From the NCBI RefSeq assembly GCF_016862915.1, contig NZ_BONW01000013.1:646792-710791 (forward strand): 64,000 bases of DNA. Reading direction: 5' to 3'. A program made the translations under genes and the position numbers. The notes under the pieces were generated by a model, which saw nothing but the letters and a program-made list of their open reading frames with translations, was not told the origin of the DNA and made no database searches. Within the stretch, counting starts at the first letter, position 1, and every line of letters starts with the position of its first letter. Shown piece after piece: positions 6,474-14,299 of the stretch. The DNA comes from Plantactinospora endophytica. Lineage in GTDB: Bacteria > Actinomycetota > Actinomycetes > Mycobacteriales > Micromonosporaceae.

Positions 6474-8057
6474 GTGCCTGTTCAGGACTGGTTTCTCAGC
6501 GAGGCGGAGCGGGACAACGCCGACTCCGCCGTCCCCGCCTGGACCGAGGGCAACCTGGCCGAACCACTGATCCACGGCGCCAGCTACTTCGACCGGCTCA
6601 CCACCGAGATCGAGGCTCTGCGCGAGGGCGACCACGTCTTCTTCACCGACTGGCGGGGCGACCCGGACGAGCGGATGCGCGACGACGGCCCGACCATCGC
6701 CGAACTGCTCTCCGCCGCCGCCCGGCGTGGCGTGGTCGTCAAGGGCCTGATCTGGCGCTCCCATCTCGACCGGTTCACCTACAGCGAGGAGGAGAACCGC
6801 CACCTGGGCGAGGAGGTCGAGGCGGCCGGCGGGGAGGTGCTGCTCGACCAGCGGGTACGGCGTGGCGGCTCGCACCACCAGAAGCTGGTCGTACTCCGGC
6901 ATCCGGGCCGGCCCGAACGCGACGTCGCGTTCGCCGGCGGCATCGACCTGTGCCACAGCCGGCGCGACGACGCCGAGCATCACGGCGATCCGCAGGCGGT
7001 GCGGATGGCGAAGGCGTACGGCGAGCATCCGCCCTGGCACGACGTGCAGCTCGCGGTGCGCGGCCCGGTGGTCGGCGCGCTCGACACCACCTTCCGGGAG
7101 CGCTGGACCGACCCGGCGCCGCTGGACCAGCACGGGCCGGTCAGCACCGTACGCGACATGCTGCGCGGCGCCGACCTGCACGCCGACCGGCTTCCGCCGC
7201 AGCCGCCCGACCCGCCGCCCTGCGGCCCGCACCGGATCCAGGTGCTCCGGACCTATCCGGCGATGCGCCCGGCCTATGGCTTCGCGAAACTGGGTGAGCA
7301 GACCATCGCCCGTGGCTACACCAAGGCGATCAACCGGGCCAGGCGACTGATCTACCTGGAGGACCAGTATCTCTGGTCCCGGGAGGTGGCGAAGCTCTTC
7401 GCCGACGCGCTGCGCGACAACCCCGAACTGCACCTGGTCGCCGTGGTGCCCCGGCATCCCGACGTCGACGGCCGGCTCGCCCTGCCGCCCAACCAGGTCG
7501 GCCGGGAGCAGGCCATCGCGCTCTGCAAGGAGGCCGCCGCCGACCGGGTGCACGTGTACGACGTCGAGAACCACGCCGGCACCCCCGTCTACGTGCACGC
7601 GAAGGTGTGCGTGGTGGACGACGTCTGGTGCAGTGTCGGCAGCGACAACTTCAACCGGCGCTCCTGGACCCACGACAGCGAGCTGTCCTGCGCCGTACTC
7701 GACGACACCCCGGACGAACGGGAGCCGCGCGACCCGGCCGGGCTCGGTGACGGCGCCCGGCGCTTCCCCCGTGACCTGCGCCTCGCCCTGCTCCGCGAGC
7801 ACCTGGACCGCGCCGCCGACGACGCCGCGGACCTGCTCGACCCGGAATCGGCGGTCGGCGCCATCGACGCCACCGCCACCGCCCTGCGCGACTGGCACGC
7901 GGGCGGACGCGTCGGACCCCGGCCGCCGGGCCGGCTGGTCCCGCACGAGACCCGCCGGCTGCCGTGGTACCAGCGGCTCTGGGCGGTCCCGGCGTACCGG
8001 CTCGTCTACGACCCGGACGGGCGTGCCCTGCGGGACCGCCGCGCCGGCACCTGGTAG
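6474..8057 (+). CDS. Phospholipase D-like protein with two HKD motifs
   Basis: A 527-residue member of the phospholipase D superfamily, whose members transfer phosphatidyl groups or cut phosphodiesters via a phospho-His intermediate. Motif 1 is HHQKLVVL at residues 134-141, followed by AFAGGIDLCHSRRDD. Motif 2 is VHAKVCVVDD from residue 374, followed by VGSDNFNRRSW. Both His and Lys pairs are intact, so an active enzyme is expected. No signal peptide is seen, so it is probably cytoplasmic or membrane-associated. Length and the second motif fit cardiolipin-synthase-like or actinobacterial PLD proteins, not nucleases. The start is GTG at 6474 behind GGAAGG. The sigma factor gene follows 35 bp later. 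Confidence 0.85.
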   Translation: MPVQDWFLSEAERDNADSAVPAWTEGNLAEPLIHGASYFDRLTTEIEALREGDHVFFTDWRGDPDERMRDDGPTIAELLSAAARRGVVVKGLIWRSHLDRFTYSEEENRHLGEEVEAAGGEVLLDQRVRRGGSHHQKLVVLRHPGRPERDVAFAGGIDLCHSRRDDAEHHGDPQAVRMAKAYGEHPPWHDVQLAVRGPVVGALDTTFRERWTDPAPLDQHGPVSTVRDMLRGADLHADRLPPQPPDPPPCGPHRIQVLRTYPAMRPAYGFAKLGEQTIARGYTKAINRARRLIYLEDQYLWSREVAKLFADALRDNPELHLVAVVPRHPDVDGRLALPPNQVGREQAIALCKEAAADRVHVYDVENHAGTPVYVHAKVCVVDDVWCSVGSDNFNRRSWTHDSELSCAVLDDTPDEREPRDPAGLGDGARRFPRDLRLALLREHLDRAADDAADLLDPESAVGAIDATATALRDWHAGGRVGPRPPGRLVPHETRRLPWYQRLWAVPAYRLVYDPDGRALRDRRAGTW

Positions 8058-8092
8058 ACCTGATCCGGTACGGGGGAAACGGAGGCCGACCG

Positions 8093-9154
8093 ATGAGCGG
8101 TGGCGACGACGGGCTGGTGGACGCCGCCCGACGCGGCGACGAGTCCGCGTTCACGGTGCTGGTCGAGCGGCACCGGGGCGAGCTGCGGGTGCACTGCTAC
8201 CGGATGCTCGGCTCGTACCACGACGCGGAGGACCTGGTCCAGGAGACGTTCCTGCGCGCATGGAAGGGCATCGCGGGCTTCCAGGGCCGGTCCACGCTCC
8301 GGGCCTGGCTCTACCGGATCGCCACCAACGCCTGCCTCGACGCGCTCGACGGTCGCGCCCGCCGGCTACTCCCGCACCACCTGTCCGGCCCGGCGGATCC
8401 GGCCGACGACGTGGCGCCGCGTACCGACATTCCGTGGCTTGAGCCGTTTCCGGACCGGCTGTGGGAGCCGGCGGCGCCGGCCGAGGCCGAGCCGGACGCG
8501 GTACTGGTCGCCCGGGAGACGATCGAGCTGGCCTTCCTGGCCGCGATCCAGCACCTGCCGCCGAGGCAGCGGGCGGTGCTGATCCTGCGGGACGTGCTCG
8601 GCTGGCCGGCCAACCAGACCGCGACCCTGCTCGACGCGAGCGTGGCGTCGGTGAACAGTGCCCTGCAACGGGCCCGGGGGACGATCCGCGCGCACCTGCC
8701 CGAGCGTCGGCTCGACTGGGCACCGGCGACGGAGCCCACCGAGGAGGAGCGGGCGGTGCTGCGCCGCTACGTGGCGGCGTTGGAACGCGCCGACCTGGCC
8801 ACCGTGGCCGGGCTGCTGGCCGAGGACGTACGGACGACGATGCCGCCGTTCCCGGAGTGGTTCCGGGGGCGGGAGTCGGTGCTCCGGGCGCTGGAGTCGA
8901 GCTGGGACCCGGATCTGCCGGACTACGTCGGCAGGTTCCGCACCCTGCCTACCCGGGCGAACGGGCGGCCGGCGGTGGCGTCGTACGTCCGGCGGCCGGG
9001 CGAGCACGACTACCGGCCGTTCGCGATCGGGCTGCTCTGGATCGAGGCCGGGAAGATCACCGAGATGGTGGCCTTCCACGATCCCGAACTGTTCACGGCG
9101 TTCGCCCTGCCGGCGTACCTGCCCGGGTCGCTGCCGGCGGCCGAGCCCGCCTGA
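8093..9154 (+). CDS. ECF sigma factor with C-terminal SnoaL-like domain
   Basis: A 353-residue sigma factor. Region 2 (about residues 9-85) shows ELRVHCYRMLGSYHDAEDLVQETFLRAWKG, here spanning two helices, and region 4 (about 145-205) shows LPPRQRAVLILRDVLGW with SVASVNSALQRAR. Residues from about 220 form a SnoaL-like NTF2 domain (LRRYVAALERADL...). This matches the sigma-70 TIGR02960/SigG-like group, in which the extra domain is thought to control activity in place of a separate anti-sigma factor. No anti-sigma gene is adjacent. ATG at 8093 follows GGAGG at 8081. Five 22-bp repeats begin at its stop codon. Confidence 0.88.
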   Translation: MSGGDDGLVDAARRGDESAFTVLVERHRGELRVHCYRMLGSYHDAEDLVQETFLRAWKGIAGFQGRSTLRAWLYRIATNACLDALDGRARRLLPHHLSGPADPADDVAPRTDIPWLEPFPDRLWEPAAPAEAEPDAVLVARETIELAFLAAIQHLPPRQRAVLILRDVLGWPANQTATLLDASVASVNSALQRARGTIRAHLPERRLDWAPATEPTEEERAVLRRYVAALERADLATVAGLLAEDVRTTMPPFPEWFRGRESVLRALESSWDPDLPDYVGRFRTLPTRANGRPAVASYVRRPGEHDYRPFAIGLLWIEAGKITEMVAFHDPELFTAFALPAYLPGSLPAAEPA

Positions 9155-9261
9155 GCCTGCACAGATGCCCGGCTGAGCCTGCACAGATGCCCGGCTGAGC
9201 CTGCACAGATGCCCGGCCCGGCCGGCACCGATGACCGGCCCGGCCGGCACCGATGAGTTTC
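9152..9261 (+). repeat. Five tandem 22-bp repeats after the sigma gene
   Basis: Units start at 9152, 9174, 9196, 9218 and 9240. The first three are identical and contain CCTGCACAGATGCCCGGC. The last two are a second version containing CCGGCACCGATGACCGGC, the final one decayed at its end. The first unit includes the sigma stop codon. There are no spacers, so this is a short tandem array and not a CRISPR. Confidence 0.85.
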
Positions 9262-9318
9262 CGGCCGGGCCGCCGTCTCAACCGGGGAAGTGTGTTCCCC
9301 ACCAGCCGGAGGTAGCCC

Positions 9319-9861
9319 GTGGCCACGTTTCTCTACTCGGCGAGCATGTCCCTGGACGGCTTCATCGCCGGACCGGGCGGTGACATGTCCTGGTTGGCCG
9401 CCCATCTCGGGGCGAACCCGACCGTCGACGACCTGGTCGGCAACGTCGGCGCCATCCTCGCCGGAGCGCGCACGTTCGGCGGCGACGACCCGTACCGGGA
9501 CACGCCGCAGGAGGGCGAGGCGTTCGGCGGCGGGTGGAGCGGGCCGCAGTTCGTGTTGACCCACCGCCCGCCGGAGCGGCCGGTGCCCGGGGTCACCTTC
9601 GTGGGTGACCTGCCGAGCGCGGTCGCCACCGCCGGTGCCGCCGCAGGGGAGCGTTACGTCAACGTCCTCGGCGCCGACATCGCCCGGCAGTGCCTCGCCG
9701 CCGGGGTACTGGACGAGATCCTGGTCTGCGTCGTCCCGGTGCTGCTCGGCGACGGCACCCGGCTCTTCGTCCAGCCGGGCGGTGCCGACGTCAGGCTCGA
9801 ACGTACCCGGGTGGCCGAGGCCCCGATGGGCACCAACCTCTGGTTCCGGGTGGTCCGCTGA
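9319..9861 (+). CDS. Dihydrofolate reductase-like / RibD C-terminal domain protein
   Basis: A 180-residue protein of the DHFR/RibD reductase fold. The N-terminal strand and loop SASMSLDGFIAGPGGDMSWL is the usual hallmark, followed by the nucleotide-binding segment YVNVLGADIARQCLAAGVLDEI and the strand ILVCVVPVLLGDGTRLF. These NADPH-dependent proteins are common in actinomycetes and mostly of unknown substrate. The GTG at 9319 has GGAGGT upstream. It follows the SnoaL-tailed sigma factor across the 22-bp repeats; co-regulation is plausible but no shared promoter is seen. Confidence 0.85.
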   Translation: MATFLYSASMSLDGFIAGPGGDMSWLAAHLGANPTVDDLVGNVGAILAGARTFGGDDPYRDTPQEGEAFGGGWSGPQFVLTHRPPERPVPGVTFVGDLPSAVATAGAAAGERYVNVLGADIARQCLAAGVLDEILVCVVPVLLGDGTRLFVQPGGADVRLERTRVAEAPMGTNLWFRVVR

Positions 9862-9891
9862 CGCCCCTGCCCCGGTACGCCCCGGTCGGCG

Positions 9892-12033
9892 TCATCCGGC
9901 GGGCTCGTCGTCCCGCCGGTGCCGGCCGCCCGGGGCGGGCGCGGTGTCCTCGTGCCCCGGCCACCAGGCGGCGTGCCCGAGCAGGGCGGTGAGGGCCGGG
10001 GTCAGGAAGAGCGACATCACGAACGCGACGATGACGATGCCGCAGGAGATGGCGAAGCCCATCTGGGTGAGGGTGCTGTTGCCGGCCAGCATCAGCGAGG
10101 CGAAGGTACCGGCCAGGATCAGCCCGGCGGCGGCGACCGTCGGTCCGGCGTGCCGGATCGCCATGCTGGCGGCGTCGCGTGGACTGCGCCCCTCCCGGGC
10201 CTCCTCCCGAAGTCGGGCGATCATCAGGATGTTGTAGTCGGTGCCGAGCGCGACGACGAAGAGATACATGATCACTGGCAGGATGAAGATCAGACCGGGC
10301 TCACCCAGCCCGACCTGGAAGATCAGTACGGTGGCGCCGAGCGTGGCGGCGAAGCCGAGACCGACCGAGAGCATCAGGTACCAGGGCGCCACGGCGCTGC
10401 GCAGCAGCAGCCCCAGGATGACCATGATGAGTACGGCGGCGACCGGGAACACGACCGCGTAGTCCCGGTCCACGGCGGCCTGGATGTCGACGAAGACCGC
10501 GGTGATGCCGCCGACCAGCGCGGTCGTACCGTCCGGTGCCGCCGCGTGCGCGGTGTCCCGCAGCGGCCCGTCCACGGTACGCAGCGCGGCGGCGGACTGC
10601 GGGGTGTCCGCCAGGGTGACCACGAAGTTCGCCACCGTCCGGTCCGGCGACAGGGCTGGCTGCCCGACCTGCCCGACTCCGGGCACCCGGGCCAGTTCCT
10701 CCCGGTAGCCGCCGAGCCGGTCGACCGGCAGCGGGGCGCCGGTGTCGGAGCGGAGGAAGACGTTGGACGGCTCGGTCGCGCCGGCCGGCAGCCCCTTGAG
10801 GAGTTCCCTGCTCCAGACGTTCGACTCCGACTCGGTCGCGGTCGAGCCGCTGCTCAGGTCGAAGTTCGGATGGAAGCCGAGGGCGAAGACGGCGAGTACG
10901 ACAAGCGCGCCGCCGGAGACCGCCGCGTACAGTGCGGGGCGGCGGCCCAGCGAGCGGCCGATCGCGGTGAACCGGGCGCCGGTCGGCTCGTGCCGCCACG
11001 CCTTCGACGGCCAGAAGACCCTGGTGCCGAGCAGTGACACCACGGCCGGGATCAGGGTCAGCCCGGCGACCAGGGTGGTGGCGACCGCGATGGCCAGGGC
11101 CGGGCCGAGCGACCGGAACAGGCCGAGCGTGGAGAGGATCAGCGCCAGGAACGCGATGATCACCGCACCGGCGGCGGAGGCGATCGCCTCGCCGGCCCGG
11201 GCCACCGCGCTGATCATCGCGGTCTTCGCGTCCTCGCCCAGCCGCAGCCGCTCGCGGTAGCGGAACATCAGGAACAGGATGTAGTCGGTGCCGACCCCGA
11301 ACAGCACGACGATCAGCATCGCGCTGACCGAGCTGTCGGTCTTCAGGTCGAACGCGTCGTTGGCCCAGGCGATCAGACCGGTGGCGACCTGTGACACCGC
11401 ACCGATCACCACCACCGGCAGCAGCGCGATGATCGGGCTGCGGAAGATGACCAGCAGCAGGACCAGGATCAGCCCGATCGTCGCGACTCCGATGATGGCG
11501 TTGGCCCGGTCGCCGGACTTCTGGGCGTCCAGCGCCTGCGCGGCCGTACCGGTGGTGCCGGCCTTGAGGCCGGAGCCGGCGAGCTGGGCCGGCAGCGCGT
11601 CGCGTACCGCCTGCACCGCGTCGGCCTGGGACCGGTCACCCGCGCTGCGCTGCGGATTGAGCTGTACCGCGACGATCTGGATCAGCCGGTTGGGTGACGG
11701 CGGCGTCGGTGTCACCGCGACCACGTTGCGGATTCGCTGCCCGGCCAGCGCCTGCCCGATCGCCGCCACCTTGGCCGCGTCGGCGTCGGTCAGCGGCGCG
11801 CCGTCCTGGCGTTCGAAGACGATGATCGCGGCTGGCGTGGTGGCCTGCGGAAACGCCTTCCGCTGGACCTCGGCGGCCCGGATCGACTCGTAGTGCGCGG
11901 GCAGGAAGGACGCCTCGTCGGTGGTGGCGGTCAGGGTCGGCGCGAAGCCGATCACCGCCGCGGCGGCGACCACCCAGGCCACGATCACCCAGATCGGGTG
12001 CCGGACGACGAACCGTCCCACAGCGGCGAACAC
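9892..12033 (-). CDS. MMPL-family RND transporter
   Basis: A 713-residue membrane transporter of the MMPL family, with the expected two halves. Each has one helix, a large extracytoplasmic domain and five further helices; the first starts HPIWVIVAWVVAAAAVIGF. Conserved loops are seen in GVGTDYILFLMFRYRERL and GTDYNILMIARLREE, which carry the membrane Asp-Tyr pairs used for proton coupling. Related proteins export lipids, siderophores or drugs. GTG at 12033 is chosen for the GAGAGGTG sequence upstream; starting earlier at 12075 would cross the operator. A TetR-type inverted repeat lies upstream at 12075-12091, but no TetR gene is adjacent. Confidence 0.88.
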   Translation of the reverse strand: MFAAVGRFVVRHPIWVIVAWVVAAAAVIGFAPTLTATTDEASFLPAHYESIRAAEVQRKAFPQATTPAAIIVFERQDGAPLTDADAAKVAAIGQALAGQRIRNVVAVTPTPPSPNRLIQIVAVQLNPQRSAGDRSQADAVQAVRDALPAQLAGSGLKAGTTGTAAQALDAQKSGDRANAIIGVATIGLILVLLLVIFRSPIIALLPVVVIGAVSQVATGLIAWANDAFDLKTDSSVSAMLIVVLFGVGTDYILFLMFRYRERLRLGEDAKTAMISAVARAGEAIASAAGAVIIAFLALILSTLGLFRSLGPALAIAVATTLVAGLTLIPAVVSLLGTRVFWPSKAWRHEPTGARFTAIGRSLGRRPALYAAVSGGALVVLAVFALGFHPNFDLSSGSTATESESNVWSRELLKGLPAGATEPSNVFLRSDTGAPLPVDRLGGYREELARVPGVGQVGQPALSPDRTVANFVVTLADTPQSAAALRTVDGPLRDTAHAAAPDGTTALVGGITAVFVDIQAAVDRDYAVVFPVAAVLIMVILGLLLRSAVAPWYLMLSVGLGFAATLGATVLIFQVGLGEPGLIFILPVIMYLFVVALGTDYNILMIARLREEAREGRSPRDAASMAIRHAGPTVAAAGLILAGTFASLMLAGNSTLTQMGFAISCGIVIVAFVMSLFLTPALTALLGHAAWWPGHEDTAPAPGGRHRRDDEPAG

Positions 12034-12074
12034 AGTGGCACCTCTCGCGGTCGGTGACCATCCTTTCGTGATCA

Positions 12075-12091
12075 AACCTAAACGCTAGGTT
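12075..12091. promoter_or_regulatory. TetR-like inverted repeat upstream of the MMPL gene
   Basis: Read on the minus strand, AACCTA and TAGGTT are perfect 6-bp arms with a 5-bp centre (17 bp in all). A TGGACA-like -35 element precedes it on the same strand. The position suggests a repressor site for the transporter gene. Confidence 0.55.
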
Positions 12092-12138
12092 GTCCACAGA
12101 TGTGGTGAATTCATGGCTTAGCTCCTGATCGTTTCGGT

Positions 12139-12175
12139 GGTCCGGGGCCCGACCTGTGCGGCCGGGCCCTGGACC
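12139..12175 (-). terminator. Terminator hairpin after the peroxidase gene
   Basis: Arms 12139-12151 and 12163-12175 pair over 13 bp with one G-T wobble and an 11-nt loop, 31 bp past the stop of the peroxidase gene. There is no T-tract, as is usual in such GC-rich DNA. Confidence 0.55.
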
Positions 12176-12206
12176 GGGTACCGACGCGGCGTCGCCGCCG
12201 GCCGCC

Positions 12207-13967
12207 TCAGGCCGGTACGACCTCCGCCGGCACCTCCGGCTCGGCCGGCGTCGCCGGCACCGGGTCGCCGACCGGGTTGAGCAGTTCCGCGTTGCCCTCG
12301 AAGGCGTAGAGCAGCAGGTCGACCATCCGGAACGTCTCGTCGTCCGGGCCGAGGGTCGGCCGCCAGGTCGGGTCACGCAGGATCGAGATCCGGCTGCCCT
12401 CGATCGCCCGGTGGAAGACCTCGGCGACGATCCGCGCACCGACACCGTCGAGCCGGCCGCCGTTGAACTCCGCCTCCCGCAGGATGTAGAACCACAGCGG
12501 CGTGTTCGTGGTCAACTCGGCCTTCTGCGCGTCGGAGAGCCCGTCCAGCACGGCACCGTCCAGCCCGGCCAGGATCTCGTCGGCCTTCAACGGCACCAGG
12601 TCGAAGAGCTGGGCCATCTGCTGGCCGCTGGCCAGCCGTACCATCACCGCGCGGGTGAGGTTGCGGAAGGCCAGGTTCAGCTCGATCGCCGGCGGCACGT
12701 CCTGGCCGCCGAACGAGCCGAGCGGCAGGTCGCGCAGCGGGTCCACCAGGTTGGTGTCGATCCGCTTGGTCAGGTTGAGCTGCCGTACCCCCGGCTCGGT
12801 GTCGTTCTCGTCCACGTCGACGACCGCGACCAGGTCGTCCCGGCCGGCCTCGGTGAAGTCGAACAGGCGCCGCCAGTCGGCGATCCAGTTGGTGGGCAGC
12901 CGCTCGAACGAACCCGACTCCGGGTCGGCGATGGTGCCGTCCGGCGAGAGGATGCCGCTGGTACCGGAGAACTGGAACAGCAGTTGCAGGGTGCCGGGCG
13001 CCAGCACGTCCCGGTGCGTCGAGGTGTTGAAGATGCGGTTCCAGTCGTACACCTCGCGGATCATGCTGTGCCCGAGCCGGTAGGCCGCGACGGAGAACTC
13101 GATGGGCATCGTCGGCCGGTCGCCCGGTTGCACGGCCCTGCGCCGCTGGCGTTGGCCGTAGCCGGGAGAGACCTCGAAGAACTTCCGGCCCCGGGTGAAC
13201 ACCTCCTCCACGACCTCCGGCGAGACGATCCTCGGCAGGAAGTCGTGCACCAGCAGCCACTGGTAGTGCCGCACCACCACCGAGCGGGCCGCCTGGAACA
13301 GCGCCCGCCCGGAGAGGCCGCCCTCGGCCAACTGGTCGACCACCCGGTTGTGGAACCGGATGAACGCCAGGTGGGTCTGGGCGACCACCAGGTTCTCGTC
13401 GTTGCGGGCGTCCGGGATCAGCGCCGCCCGCCGCTCCCGCTTGCTCGACCCCAGCCCGGACCGGGGCAGGTCGAAACCGTCCCGGTCCGGCGCCACCGCC
13501 GGGTCCGCGCCGCCGAGCCCGGCGGTGGCACCGGTCTTCAGGTGTACGCCGTCAGCGGCGTAGAAGACCCGGTCGGTCTTGTCCTCCGGCCCCCGCCCGT
13601 AGAGCGAGTCGAGGTCCAGCGCCGGTGAGCGGCCCTGGAGCAACTCGTCGACGGAGACGTCTTCGCCCAGCGCCGCAGCCGTGTTGTCCATGGTCAGGTC
13701 GTGGTCCACGAACTGCCCGAGGTACGTGTAGCCGGCCGGCACCGCCGGATCCGCCGAGTCGACGGACGCGGTGTTGACCATCGCCTCGGCGAGTGCCGTC
13801 CGCGTCCGCTTGTCGAGTGCCCGCCCCTCGGGGCCGAGCCGGGAGAACCGGAACTTGCGCAGTTCGGCCGTTGTCGACGGACGCCGGGTCGTGGGTTCGT
13901 GGTTCTCGTCGAAGCACAGCAGGCCCTCGCCCTCGACGAGGTAGTCCTCCCGCATGTGGCGTTTCAT
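12207..13967 (-). CDS. Animal-type haem peroxidase
   Basis: A 586-residue protein of the animal haem peroxidase (cyclooxygenase/myeloperoxidase) superfamily, which oxidises substrates with peroxide. The distal-His segment GQFVDHDLTMD (about residue 110) and the proximal-His segment YRLGHSMIREVYDWN fit the family, as do RFHNRVVDQL and LPRIVSPEVVEEVF. No signal peptide is visible; bacterial members of this group are often secreted by unknown routes or intracellular. The ATG at 13967 is chosen for GGGAGGAACG just upstream; in-frame codons further upstream are charged, non-family sequence. It stands alone, with a terminator hairpin downstream and the RamB-like gene 333 bp upstream on the same strand. 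The substrate is unknown. Confidence 0.85.
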   Translation of the reverse strand: MKRHMREDYLVEGEGLLCFDENHEPTTRRPSTTAELRKFRFSRLGPEGRALDKRTRTALAEAMVNTASVDSADPAVPAGYTYLGQFVDHDLTMDNTAAALGEDVSVDELLQGRSPALDLDSLYGRGPEDKTDRVFYAADGVHLKTGATAGLGGADPAVAPDRDGFDLPRSGLGSSKRERRAALIPDARNDENLVVAQTHLAFIRFHNRVVDQLAEGGLSGRALFQAARSVVVRHYQWLLVHDFLPRIVSPEVVEEVFTRGRKFFEVSPGYGQRQRRRAVQPGDRPTMPIEFSVAAYRLGHSMIREVYDWNRIFNTSTHRDVLAPGTLQLLFQFSGTSGILSPDGTIADPESGSFERLPTNWIADWRRLFDFTEAGRDDLVAVVDVDENDTEPGVRQLNLTKRIDTNLVDPLRDLPLGSFGGQDVPPAIELNLAFRNLTRAVMVRLASGQQMAQLFDLVPLKADEILAGLDGAVLDGLSDAQKAELTTNTPLWFYILREAEFNGGRLDGVGARIVAEVFHRAIEGSRISILRDPTWRPTLGPDDETFRMVDLLLYAFEGNAELLNPVGDPVPATPAEPEVPAEVVPA

Positions 13968-14299
13968 TCGTCGTTCCTCCCTCGTGGTGACCGGCACCCG
14001 GACCCGGCTCGGCTGACGGGGGAGGGAAGTACACGACAGGTTCGTACGCACGACGACGGAACGTGCGTCCGTTCGGTCTGACCCCCGTGAACGTCCGCGA
14101 TCGGCGCGGACCAGCCGATCCGGCCGGTGCACCATGCCGGTCTCGGTCGACTAGGGCCAAGAGTCCGCAGCACCCCGGAGGTCGTCCACCTAGTGTCAAG
14201 CATGCGACGCAAGGCGGGCCGAGCTGTCACCCTGTGACTACTGATCCGCCACGGTGAGCATTTCCGCTGCTGTATTCGGCTGCGGATATCCGCATTGTC
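13968..14299. other. 332-bp gene-free stretch between RamB-like and peroxidase genes
   Basis: It contains the peroxidase ribosome-binding site, a TTGACA on the minus strand (14194-14199) that could be a -35 box without an obvious partner, a GTCAC-CCT-GTGAC dyad at 14226-14238, and a perfect 14-bp palindrome TGCGGATATCCGCA at 14281-14294, six bases after the RamB-like stop. No credible gene is seen. Confidence 0.5.

Noticed and set aside
9152..9261. Short repeat array as a CRISPR
   Set aside because: The 22-bp units follow each other without spacers, and no cas genes are near.
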